Shown one piece after another: positions 1 to 7,058 of a DNA stretch of 33,157 nt. The notes below the pieces were generated by a model. The model ran no database searches and was not told the origin of the DNA. It was given only the letters and a program-made list of their open reading frames with translations. Numbering within the stretch: the stretch's first letter is position 1; every line of letters begins with the position of its first letter. The stretch comes from Plectonema cf. radiosum LEGE 06105 (lineage in GTDB: Bacteria; Cyanobacteriota; Cyanobacteriia; Cyanobacteriales; Nostocaceae): NCBI RefSeq assembly GCF_015207665.1, contig NZ_JADEWL010000074.1, forward strand, positions 1 to 33,157, in the 5' to 3' direction. The translations under genes were made by a program, and so were the position numbers.

Positions 1-123
1 TTGAAATGGTAATTGTCCCATTGAAAGTGCATTACAAAAGCACCCCGATTCAAGCAACCCCAAGGCAGTAGTGAAAACTATAAAGCCGTCCTTATAGGAC
101 GGGGTTTCACACCCATCTTTCTG
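1..123 (+). ncRNA. 3' portion of HEARO/IscB-type omega RNA (copy 1, truncated by window edge)
   Basis: The first 127 bases are identical to 14623-14749, counting the ATGA that follows. The segment is structured: AATGG/CCATT and GTGC/GCAC hairpins, then a 6-bp CCGTCC/GGACGG hairpin at 86-102 close to the 3' end. I recognise the arrangement (CACCCCGATTCAAG, then AAGGCAGT, then a GCCGTCC hairpin and GGGGTTTCA) as the 3' part of HEARO RNA, the guide-scaffold RNA of IscB nucleases. HEARO elements are known to insert next to ATGA or GTGA. Here ATGA is at 124-127 and supplies the start codon of the next gene. No iscB gene follows. The family name is from memory; the repeat itself is certain. Confidence 0.6.
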
Positions 124-1371
124 ATGAACCAAGACGAAACCTATAACCAAGAAGAGTTACAAGAAAGCGATACAGTTGAACAAACGGAAAATTCTATACA
201 GGATTCCTTGGTAGCGCGATCGCAAATACCAAGTTCTACAAAAGAAAATTTATTACCAGTTAACCCAATTATGGCGAATTCAAATGAAAATAATATTCCA
301 GACAAATTACAAATAAACTCGGAATCGGCGGCTAATAATTCCCCAGAATACAATCTTGTCGCTCAGCGAGTAGCGCAGTTACAAAGTACCGAAGAGTCGT
401 TAAAACAGGAAATTGCTGATCTACAAGCGTCTTACAAAACTCTTCAAACTGAAGTGGGTAATACTCAAAAAGCTCTCTCTAAAATGACTCAAGAAGCGCT
501 TTCTGATTTAGAACACCGTAAACAAACTCTATTAATTTCTGTTGAACAACTCGAACGTCGTCAAGAACGTATTCGCAATGAAATGCGGACGACTTTCGCA
601 GGTGCTTCTCAAGAATTAGCAATTCGAGTCCAAGGTTTTAAAGATTATCTAACTGGTAGCTTAGTAGATTTAGCCGCAGCCGCAGAACAGTTAGAATTAG
701 TTCCAGCAATGAAGCCGGAACCCCCCCAACCCGTCACGCAAAAAAATCAGCCGGATGACGACGAATTCGACTCGGAATTCGAGGATGATTATGACGATCG
801 CGATACTTCGCAATTTAGCCGGGGGCAGTTCCAAGACACGACAAAAAAAATTCGCACTTTAATAGATCAATATCGCACTAAACCAGATTACTACGGACCA
901 CCGTGGCAGTTGCGTCGTACATTTGAACCAGTTCACGCGGAACGAGTTTCATCCTGGTTTTTCAAACAAGGTGGACGCGGTGCTTTACGAACTATGGGCA
1001 GTAGGTTGCAAAATACACTCGTCTCTTCAGCAATTATATCGATACTGTATTCTTTATATGGTAATCGCGTTCGTACTTTGGTATTAGCTAATTCGCCGGA
1101 ACGTTTGGGAGAATGGCGACGTGGCTTACAAGATTGTTTGGGAATTGGTCGTCCCGATTTTGGACCAGATAGAGGTTTAGCATTATTTGAAACACCATCA
1201 GCAGTCGCACAAAAAGCGGAACGTTTAGTAAAAGCTAATTTACAACCTTTTATTATTGTTGATGATTCGGAAGAACAAATTAATGTCGGGCTGTTGCAAT
1301 TTCCATTATGGTTAGCTTTTGCCCCCGACCCCAAAATGATGAGAAACTCTTACGAAGATGAATATTTATAA
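124..1371 (+). CDS. DUF3086 domain-containing protein
   Basis: This 415-residue protein has an acidic, low-complexity N-terminus (residues 1-80), a coiled coil at about 80-175 rich in Leu, Glu and Gln, an Asp/Glu-rich linker at about 205-230, and a conserved C-terminal domain from about 240 that opens with a YYGPPWQLRRTFEP segment. The C-terminal domain matches what I know of cyanobacterial DUF3086, whose function is unknown. The coiled coil suggests self-association. The next gene is plsY, about 90 bp downstream on the same strand, with tandem heptamers between. The ATG overlaps the ATGA that ends the upstream HEARO-like RNA, and no Shine-Dalgarno sequence precedes it. The insertion has therefore probably replaced the native leader. 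A start at the in-frame ATG at 271 is possible but would remove only low-complexity sequence. Confidence 0.85.
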   Translation: MNQDETYNQEELQESDTVEQTENSIQDSLVARSQIPSSTKENLLPVNPIMANSNENNIPDKLQINSESAANNSPEYNLVAQRVAQLQSTEESLKQEIADLQASYKTLQTEVGNTQKALSKMTQEALSDLEHRKQTLLISVEQLERRQERIRNEMRTTFAGASQELAIRVQGFKDYLTGSLVDLAAAAEQLELVPAMKPEPPQPVTQKNQPDDDEFDSEFEDDYDDRDTSQFSRGQFQDTTKKIRTLIDQYRTKPDYYGPPWQLRRTFEPVHAERVSSWFFKQGGRGALRTMGSRLQNTLVSSAIISILYSLYGNRVRTLVLANSPERLGEWRRGLQDCLGIGRPDFGPDRGLALFETPSAVAQKAERLVKANLQPFIIVDDSEEQINVGLLQFPLWLAFAPDPKMMRNSYEDEYL

Positions 1372-1387
1372 GATTAGTTATTCAATT

Positions 1388-1455
1388 AAAGGTTAAAGGT
1401 CAAAGGTTAAAGGTCAAAGGTCAAAGGTCAACTGTCAACTGTCAACTGTCAACTA
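1388..1455. repeat. Short tandem heptamer repeats
   Basis: About five AGGTYAA-type heptamers are followed by four CTGTCAA heptamers. They fill the gap between the DUF3086 gene and plsY and end a few bases before the plsY start. Short tandemly repeated heptamers of this kind are characteristic of intergenic DNA in filamentous cyanobacteria. The last units may lie in the plsY leader. Confidence 0.85.
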
Positions 1456-1460
1456 AAAAT

Positions 1461-2153
1461 ATGGCTATTTGGTTAAGTTTGTGTGGAGCAATTTTAGTCG
1501 CAGCTTACCTTTTAGGTTCTACACCTACAGGTTACACTGTGGTCAAGTTGTTGAAAGGAATTGATATTCGAGAAATTGGTTCTGGTTCTACTGGTGCCAC
1601 TAATGTCTTAAGAACTTTGGGTAAAGGACCTGGTGCATTTGTTTTATTTATTGATTGTTTAAAGGGAGTATTGTCAATATTTCTTGTTTATTGGTTGTTT
1701 GAGTTTGCATCCAATAATAATTTTATTCCAGCAACAGTTAATCCCGAACTTTGGCAGCCGATTATGGTAACTTTAGCTGGTTTAACTGCCATACTTGGAC
1801 ATAGTAAATCAATATTTTTAGGATTTCGCGGTGGTAAATCCGTAGCTACAAGTTTAGGTATTTTGTTAGCAATGAATTGGCAGGTTGGTTTAGCAACATT
1901 CGGTGTATTTGCCGTAGTTATCGCCATATCACGAATTGTATCACTAAGTTCAATTTGCGGCGCGATCGCAGTTTCGATTTTCATGGTTTTACTGCATCAA
2001 CCGTTACCTTATATACTATTTGGTGTTGCGGGTGGTTTGTATGTCATTCTCCGCCATCGTAGCAATATTGAGCGGTTACTTGCTGGTACCGAACCCAAAT
2101 TAGGACAAAATTTACCAGCAGAAGCAGAACAAACTGTTAGTTCGGCTAGTTGA
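1461..2153 (+). CDS. plsY: Acyl-phosphate:glycerol-3-phosphate acyltransferase PlsY
   Basis: PlsY is a polytopic inner-membrane enzyme that transfers an acyl group from acyl-phosphate to sn-glycerol-3-phosphate, giving lysophosphatidic acid, the first step of phospholipid synthesis. The family signatures are visible: GSTPTGY near residue 14, IREIGSGSTGATNVLR near residue 32 (the usual Asn after GSG is Ser here), and FRGGKSVATSLG near residue 120, corresponding to the GGKGVAT motif. Hydrophobic segments fit the family's membrane topology. The 230-residue length is at the upper end for PlsY. The ATG at 1461 places the N-terminal membrane helix correctly. The gene follows a DUF3086 gene on the same strand, so co-transcription is possible. 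Confidence 0.95.
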   Translation: MAIWLSLCGAILVAAYLLGSTPTGYTVVKLLKGIDIREIGSGSTGATNVLRTLGKGPGAFVLFIDCLKGVLSIFLVYWLFEFASNNNFIPATVNPELWQPIMVTLAGLTAILGHSKSIFLGFRGGKSVATSLGILLAMNWQVGLATFGVFAVVIAISRIVSLSSICGAIAVSIFMVLLHQPLPYILFGVAGGLYVILRHRSNIERLLAGTEPKLGQNLPAEAEQTVSSAS

Positions 2154-2205
2154 ATTTTCGGATTCTTATAGAAAAAGTAAATTATTCGGTGTGAATCGAA
2201 GTTAT

Positions 2206-2232
2206 GGAGACGGGGCGTATTGCTACGTCTCT
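2206..2232 (+). terminator. Imperfect palindrome downstream of plsY, possible terminator
   Basis: GAGACG (2207-2212) and CGTCTC (2226-2231) form a 6-bp stem 53 nt after the plsY stop codon, followed by an AT-rich stretch rather than a pure T run. The right arm, with GCTACGTCTCTA, matches the perfect palindrome at 4549-4577. This is therefore a diverged copy of a dispersed palindrome and only possibly a transcription terminator. Confidence 0.4.
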
Positions 2233-2355
2233 ATATTATTTATATTAAAAACCACCCCATCTTGTGTAAAGTAAACTTGACATTTAGTAAAACTAGATTT
2301 ACCATAAGAGCATGGTGGTAAAAATAGGCTATGCAAGTATATTAATTTGCAACTA

Positions 2356-3573
2356 ATGGAAAACCGCCTAAAAATTTTCAGGACACAACGTAATTTCTCG
2401 CAAGCAGCGCTAGCAGAACGCTTGGGAGTAAGTCGTCAAACGATTAACGCCATCGAAAAAGGCAAATATGACCCTAGTCTGACTTTAGCGATGAAAATTG
2501 CCCAGATGTTCGATTGTGCAATTGAAACAATATTTTTGTTTGAAGCCGATTCTCAAAAAAATTCTACGGGAGTTTCTATGCTTGATAGATTGACTGCTAA
2601 AGCATCAAAGGTAATAGCACTTGCTCAAGGACACTTTACATTTGACAAATGGACTTTACAATCAGTACGGGTGATTCAGTTAGCTCAACAAGAAGCTCGT
2701 CATTTAAGACATAATTTTGTCGGTACGGAACAGATTTTATTAGGATTAATTGCTATTGAGAATGGGATTGCAGCGAAAGTTCTCAAATCTACAGGTATAA
2801 CCCTTGATGAAGCTCGTGTCGAAGTAGAAAAAATTATCGGTAGGGGTTCCAGCTTTTTAGATTTAAAAATACCGTTTACACCCAGAGTAAAGCAGGTTAT
2901 TGAATTAGCTGGAGAACAAGCACATCAACTAGGACACAATTACATTGATACCGAGCATCTTTTACTAGGTTTGTTGCTTGAAGGAGGAGGAGTAGGAGTT
3001 CAAGTATTGAAAATATTGGGTGTAGATACTAATAATCTTTTTCACAAAGTTTTAGAAGAAATTAGACTAAGGGAAGTTAAGATACCACAAATTACACCTA
3101 CTGATAAAAAATATCCGACTCCCATAGATTTTACTTCTGGTTTAATCAGCGCTCGTTTTTGCAGTATATTGTCTTCTTGGGTTGAGTCGCATCAATTGGG
3201 ATATATAGTTAGTTCAAATACAGGGTTTCAGCTATTTAATGGAGATATAATAGCTCCACATATTTCTTTTTATTCCAAAGAAAAACTCAAACAAGTACCG
3301 CGAATTTACCCAGAATTACCACCAGATTTAGTGGTAGAAATAAAATCAGCATTTGACCAACTTAGTACCGTTCAAAACAAGATATTTCAGTTTTTAGAAA
3401 TAGGTATCGGTTCAGTTGTGCTGATTAATCCTGATGAACGTACTGTTACTGTTTATATTTATGAGCGGGATAAAAAGCACATAGTTAATATTTTACAAGA
3501 TGGAGATAAACTCAGTTTTGCTGAATTGTTTCCCAATTGGGAATTAGAAGTATCACAATTGTGGGTTACATAA
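2356..3573 (+). CDS. HTH (XRE) - Clp N-terminal repeat - Uma2-like nuclease fusion protein
   Basis: I choose the ATG at 2356 (405 residues) over an in-frame TTG nine bases upstream, because XRE proteins of this type begin MENRLK. Residues 1-65 are an XRE helix-turn-helix closest to short YgzD-like regulators; the recognition region is [19 protein letters not shown]. Residues about 97-160 and 175-237 are two Clp N-terminal repeats, each with a [13 protein letters not shown] or [13 protein letters not shown] motif. This is the domain ClpA/ClpC use to bind adaptors and substrates, but no AAA+ module follows. Residues about 257-400 resemble Uma2 (DUF820), a PD-(D/E)XK-fold family very abundant in cyanobacteria. 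The usual Asp of the APD motif is His302 (APHISF), while the VVEIK (Glu328, Lys330) segment is kept. Function is unknown; DNA binding is likely and nuclease activity is doubtful. Confidence 0.85.
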   Translation: MENRLKIFRTQRNFSQAALAERLGVSRQTINAIEKGKYDPSLTLAMKIAQMFDCAIETIFLFEADSQKNSTGVSMLDRLTAKASKVIALAQGHFTFDKWTLQSVRVIQLAQQEARHLRHNFVGTEQILLGLIAIENGIAAKVLKSTGITLDEARVEVEKIIGRGSSFLDLKIPFTPRVKQVIELAGEQAHQLGHNYIDTEHLLLGLLLEGGGVGVQVLKILGVDTNNLFHKVLEEIRLREVKIPQITPTDKKYPTPIDFTSGLISARFCSILSSWVESHQLGYIVSSNTGFQLFNGDIIAPHISFYSKEKLKQVPRIYPELPPDLVVEIKSAFDQLSTVQNKIFQFLEIGIGSVVLINPDERTVTVYIYERDKKHIVNILQDGDKLSFAELFPNWELEVSQLWVT

Positions 3574-3642
3574 TATTCTTGGTTTGTTATAACGGATTGG
3601 AAGAAAACACCAATTACTCGTATAACGTAAAGAAAATTAACA

Positions 3643-4515
3643 ATGAAATATTCGGTTGCTGGAATTGCTTTGTTAAGCAGCTTATTTTTATCTCAGGGTT
3701 GCTTGTCTACCACCAAAACTGAAGATACATCCGATAATCAACAATCTCAGGTAGAATCTGTTCCCGAACAAACTTCTCGAAGTAAGCAACCTTCAGCAAA
3801 TCCGCAAAATTCACAAGCTACCAAAGGAAAATTAACTATTCCAGAAAAAATTACACCAAATCAACCCATTCCGATAAAGGTTGAGATTCCAGCAACTGTA
3901 GCAAAAGCTAATAATAGTAATGACGCTTCTAAACCGAAGCAAATAAATATGGTTGTGGTAAGCAACGACTTGAGGTATTTTGATTTGGCTCAAGCTAGTT
4001 ATAAAAATAATCAAAATATTGAAGTCAAGCCAAAATTCCCGGCTCCCGGAGATTATACCGTTTTTAGTGATTACAATCCATCGGGTGAAAAAGAACAAGT
4101 TTTTGTAGAAAAAGTATCTATTCCCGGTGAAGTTCCATTTCCTACAGAATTAGAAAGTTTTAGTAAAACGAAAATATTATCTGACACCAAAATAGATTTA
4201 AATTTGTCTCAATCTGATATTAAAGCCGGTAAAAAAGTTACTTTAAAATTCGATATCAAGCAAGCAAGTAACAATAAACCAGTGCAAGATTTAAACCCAT
4301 ATTTAGGTCAAAAAGCAAATCTAGTAGTTATTAAAAGTTCCTCTCCTTTAGTAGAATCAGATTATATTAATATTGAAAATATCAAGAATTCATCTAATAA
4401 TCAGGTACATTTTACAACTAAATTTCCTCAACCAGGAACCTACAAACTTTGGCTACAATTCAAACGTAATGCTCAAGTTAAAACCGCCGATTTTTGGGTA
4501 ACGGTTAATAGTTAG
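3643..4515 (+). CDS. Predicted lipoprotein with two YtkA-like beta-sandwich repeats
   Basis: The N-terminus is a lipoprotein signal peptide with an LSQGC lipobox and Cys20 as the expected lipidated residue, so the protein should be membrane-anchored on the periplasmic side. A Ser/Gln/Asn-rich linker follows (residues about 21-65). Two related segments then appear at about 65-165 and 185-290. Each has a V(V)SxDLRYFD or VVIKSSSPLVESDY strand followed by a FPAPGDY or FPQPGTY turn, a pattern I associate with YtkA/FixH-like domains. The His residues those domains often carry in the corresponding position (HxHP type) are absent, so metal binding is unlikely. It starts 69 bp after the fusion gene on the same strand, but no functional link is evident. 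Confidence 0.65.
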   Translation: MKYSVAGIALLSSLFLSQGCLSTTKTEDTSDNQQSQVESVPEQTSRSKQPSANPQNSQATKGKLTIPEKITPNQPIPIKVEIPATVAKANNSNDASKPKQINMVVVSNDLRYFDLAQASYKNNQNIEVKPKFPAPGDYTVFSDYNPSGEKEQVFVEKVSIPGEVPFPTELESFSKTKILSDTKIDLNLSQSDIKAGKKVTLKFDIKQASNNKPVQDLNPYLGQKANLVVIKSSSPLVESDYINIENIKNSSNNQVHFTTKFPQPGTYKLWLQFKRNAQVKTADFWVTVNS

Positions 4516-4606
4516 GAGTTAGGAGTTAGGAGTTTTGAGTTAGGAATTGTAGAGACGTAGCAATGCTACGTCTCTACGGGAGTTTTGAGTTAGGAGTTTT
4601 GAGTTA
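4510..4606. repeat. GTTAGGA heptamer repeats around a perfect palindrome
   Basis: GTTAGGA and GTTTTGA heptamers flank the palindrome GTAGAGACGTAGCA-A-TGCTACGTCTCTAC (4549-4577), which has 14-bp arms and a single central base. The palindrome lies between the lipoprotein gene (+) and the epimerase gene (-), which converge. It could therefore act as a bidirectional terminator, but it is better described as a dispersed cyanobacterial palindrome, with a diverged relative at 2206-2232. Confidence 0.85.
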
Positions 4607-4637
4607 TTACTTACCATCCCCTTGTCCCCTTATCCCC

Positions 4638-5591
4638 TCACTTCTTCTCTACACCGCTAGTTTTTAAAACATCACTCATAGTGGTACAGTAATTTGATAA
4701 ATTAAATGTTGTAGGGTTAACTATTTCTTCATAGGTAAAATGGCGATATTTCATGCAAAATCTATCCCATGCAGCCATTTGAATTTTGAAGGTTTTAATT
4801 ATTAAATCTGCTAAAGATGAAGATAAAGGAATGCGGAAGTAAATCGGTTTACCAAAATATGCACAAATTTCTTCTATTGCTTCGTTAGCTGTAGTTTTTT
4901 CTTGTCCTAAAACGTATTTTCTCGGTTCTTCTGCTTTGGGAGGATTATCAATCAGATGCTTTACAACGGTAGCAATATCTTTTCCGTGAATAAAGTGAAA
5001 GCTACCATCTGCTTTCAAAAATCGAATTATATCAATATATTTCGTTACTTCGGGAATACCGGACGTTACAGCAGAAAGTGGTTTATTTTCGTCACCACCG
5101 ATCACTAATGTAGGAAAAACTTTTGTAATTTTGGATTGAATAGGTAGTTTTGAAAATTTCTGCAAACAGTCGAATTTGGAACGAATATAATCTGTACCCA
5201 GTTCCCCTGCTTCTTTAAGAGGTTGATTTTTACTATCTAAAACACTAGCTGTAGAAAAATAAATTACCTGTTCACATTTTTCCACATCTAACAGGTTGAG
5301 TAATTCAATTGTTTTAACTACATTAATATCAAAAGTTCCCGTACCACCCCAAGCTGTTGCTGTTAACACTGCGACATCTATAGTTTTGAGCAATTCAGCA
5401 AAATCAAAGATTTTTTGCATATCACCTTGCAAAACATGAATACCAGCACGAGCTTGAGTATCAACTTTCAATTTGTCTGGATTTCTCACCAACAAATACA
5501 GTTCGTGTTCGGTTTCTTTGATCAATAATTCACTGATGTAATGACCAATACAGCCACTTGCACCTGTGACTAAAATCCGCTTCTGACTCAT
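4638..5591 (-). CDS. NAD(P)-dependent epimerase/dehydratase family protein (extended SDR)
   Basis: The protein (317 residues) starts with a Rossmann nucleotide-binding motif, LVTGASGCIG (residues 7-16). The SDR catalytic pair is present as Tyr135 and Lys139 in YIRSK, with a FSTAS segment at 112-116 supplying the catalytic Ser/Thr. The acidic residue in LQGDMQK (about residue 57) fits the adenine-binding loop of extended SDRs. Substrate is not predictable: the C-terminal half, which sets specificity, is generic. It stands alone on the minus strand between a lipoprotein gene and a tandem-repeat region. It may be a nucleoside-diphosphate-sugar epimerase or another NAD(P)-dependent reductase. Confidence 0.85.
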   Translation of the reverse strand: MSQKRILVTGASGCIGHYISELLIKETEHELYLLVRNPDKLKVDTQARAGIHVLQGDMQKIFDFAELLKTIDVAVLTATAWGGTGTFDINVVKTIELLNLLDVEKCEQVIYFSTASVLDSKNQPLKEAGELGTDYIRSKFDCLQKFSKLPIQSKITKVFPTLVIGGDENKPLSAVTSGIPEVTKYIDIIRFLKADGSFHFIHGKDIATVVKHLIDNPPKAEEPRKYVLGQEKTTANEAIEEICAYFGKPIYFRIPLSSSLADLIIKTFKIQMAAWDRFCMKYRHFTYEEIVNPTTFNLSNYCTTMSDVLKTSGVEKK

Positions 5592-5943
5592 AAAATTATT
5601 CTAAGTTTTTATTGTTAGATGTTTGTAATTATTTTTAACTTTTATACTCACAACTAACAACTACAACCAGATACCAAAAGTGTCGGGATGAAAAAGAGAT
5701 GGGGGGATGGGGGGACTAGGGGAAATAAATAAGAACTAACCACCATCAACTAACCACTATCAACTAACAACCATCAACTAACCACCAAGAACTAACCACC
5801 ATCAACTAACAACCATCAACTAACCACCATCAACTAACCACCATCAACTAACCACCATCAACTAACCACCATCAACCAACTCCTCTTAAATAAAAACGGG
5901 TTGCAAATCAAGGCAACCCAAAAATAGAGAAAAAAAATTTTAA
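5592..5943. other. Gene-free region, largely repeats
   Basis: No coding sequence is supported. The stretch holds a G-rich segment (5699-5722), the 14-nt tandem repeat described separately, and AT-rich DNA upstream of the epimerase and downstream of the DUF1830 gene. Confidence 0.7.
5731..5880. repeat. 14-nt tandem repeat (AACTAACCACCATC), about 10 units
   Basis: The unit AACTAACCACCATC and near variants (AACTAACAACCATC, GAACTAACCACCAA) run head to tail without spacers. The last five units are almost identical, suggesting recent expansion by slippage. It is not a CRISPR: there are no unique spacers and the unit is only 14 nt. Confidence 0.9.
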
Positions 5944-6339
5944 TTATATAGATGTCAAGCCAACGATTGTTAATGGTTTTGTTGTATCTCCGATTTTGGA
6001 ATTAATTGAGGACACAAAGGAATTTTTATCGATGGAATCACTATTGGGATTATCTGAATTTACTTGTAAATCAGAATTATTTGCTTCGTCAATTACAAGG
6101 CGATCGCACGGAATAGTATCCGATAAAATTGCACTTGCCATCATCCCTGTATGAATTTCTAATTGAGCTAATTGGGGTGCTTCAAAAACCAATCTTTGTC
6201 CTGGAAAAACAACCCGTTCAAAGTACCAATTAGAAATGTTGGAGATGCGAGCCACCTGTATTTTACTTGTGGCATTAACGTAGCAGCAGAGAAATTTTCC
6301 CTGTGGATTGGGTGGTAACGGATCTATTATTTGAGCCAT
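5944..6339 (-). CDS. DUF1830 domain-containing protein
   Basis: A small soluble protein of 131 residues whose core (CCYVNATSKIQVARI, then NWYFERVVFPGQRLVFEA, then QLEIHTGMMASA) is the DUF1830 signature found in cyanobacteria. The function is unknown. I place the start at the ATG at 6339 rather than the in-frame GTG at 6363, because the family starts close to MAQIIDPLP and the likely NtcA-dependent promoter just upstream would put the GTG almost on the transcription start. The C-terminal 45 residues are Asn/Asp/Ser-rich and not part of the domain. It stands alone on the minus strand, divergent from the radical SAM gene. Confidence 0.85.
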   Translation of the reverse strand: MAQIIDPLPPNPQGKFLCCYVNATSKIQVARISNISNWYFERVVFPGQRLVFEAPQLAQLEIHTGMMASAILSDTIPCDRLVIDEANNSDLQVNSDNPNSDSIDKNSFVSSINSKIGDTTKPLTIVGLTSI

Positions 6340-6383
6340 AACTGCTGACGAGCTTGTCGCCACAATTCTATCCTACATTAGCA

Positions 6384-6425
6384 AAATTAGCACGGTCGAT
6401 CCCCACCTACTGTAACCTTCAATAC
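6384..6425 (-). promoter_or_regulatory. Candidate NtcA-activated promoter of the DUF1830 gene
   Basis: On the minus strand there is GTA-N8-TAC (6412-6425), exactly 22 nt, then TAATTT (6384-6389). This matches the canonical NtcA class II promoter of cyanobacteria, GTAN8TAC-N22/23-TAN3T. The -10 element is about 45 nt upstream of the ATG at 6339, giving a leader of roughly 35-40 nt. NtcA is the global nitrogen regulator, so nitrogen-dependent expression is inferred. Confidence 0.55.
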
Positions 6426-7037
6426 CAACTGGGTATTTGTATGCTATTTCTACCTTAAGATATATTCTAGATATGAAATTTTTGTAAAATTTTATGCGTT
6501 TTTTGCGATTATACATTATGTAGTATTCATGAGAATATTTTTATGAAATTTATAGAATTATTTAATGCAGTTTGACTCGAATCAGTTAACAGTTAACAGC
6601 TTTGTATAATTGATTAACTATCATAAATACTACAGAAAAAATCAGTAATTATTATTTGGCAAGTGGTTAGGAGCAAGGAATTTAGTTATAAATTGAGAGT
6701 TTGAAATTACTTCCTTCGTCTTGTTATACCTAAGTTTGTCCAGCGAATTGCAGTCACTTGTGCAACAATCCCCGACTATAAATATAAGAGCGGTTTCCTC
6801 GATAGCTTTTTTTATGTTTAGCGATCCGTCAATAGCAAGCCACTTTAAGGGGGAAATCGGTTTAAAAAACGAAGTGGATGTTATCGTAAAGCTATATGAA
6901 GTGAATTTTCATAATAGTATGTATATAAAATGAATGGGCTTTGCGCCGTTCGACTTTGGCAATAAAAAGCGACAATTTATTTAAATACGTATTTTTAATG
7001 CGGGTATTAACTCTCTTTTTTCTTTGAAAACAGCAAG
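6426..7037. other. Gene-free region upstream of the radical SAM gene
   Basis: About 610 bp of AT-rich DNA between divergent genes. It contains a short heptamer repeat (AGTTAACAGTTAACAG near 6585) and one 70-codon TTG-started frame at 6721-6933 that has no recognisable similarity and is not called. The promoter of the downstream radical SAM gene must lie here, but I cannot place it. Confidence 0.5.
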
Positions 7038-7058
7038 ATGGAAGTTGAAACACTAGCT

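Noticed and set aside
5731-5880. Regular repeat that could be taken for a CRISPR array
   Set aside because: The 14-nt units are contiguous with no unique spacers and no cas genes nearby.
6721-6933. 70-codon forward reading frame
   Set aside because: It needs a TTG start, shows no recognisable family and has composition like the surrounding AT-rich DNA.
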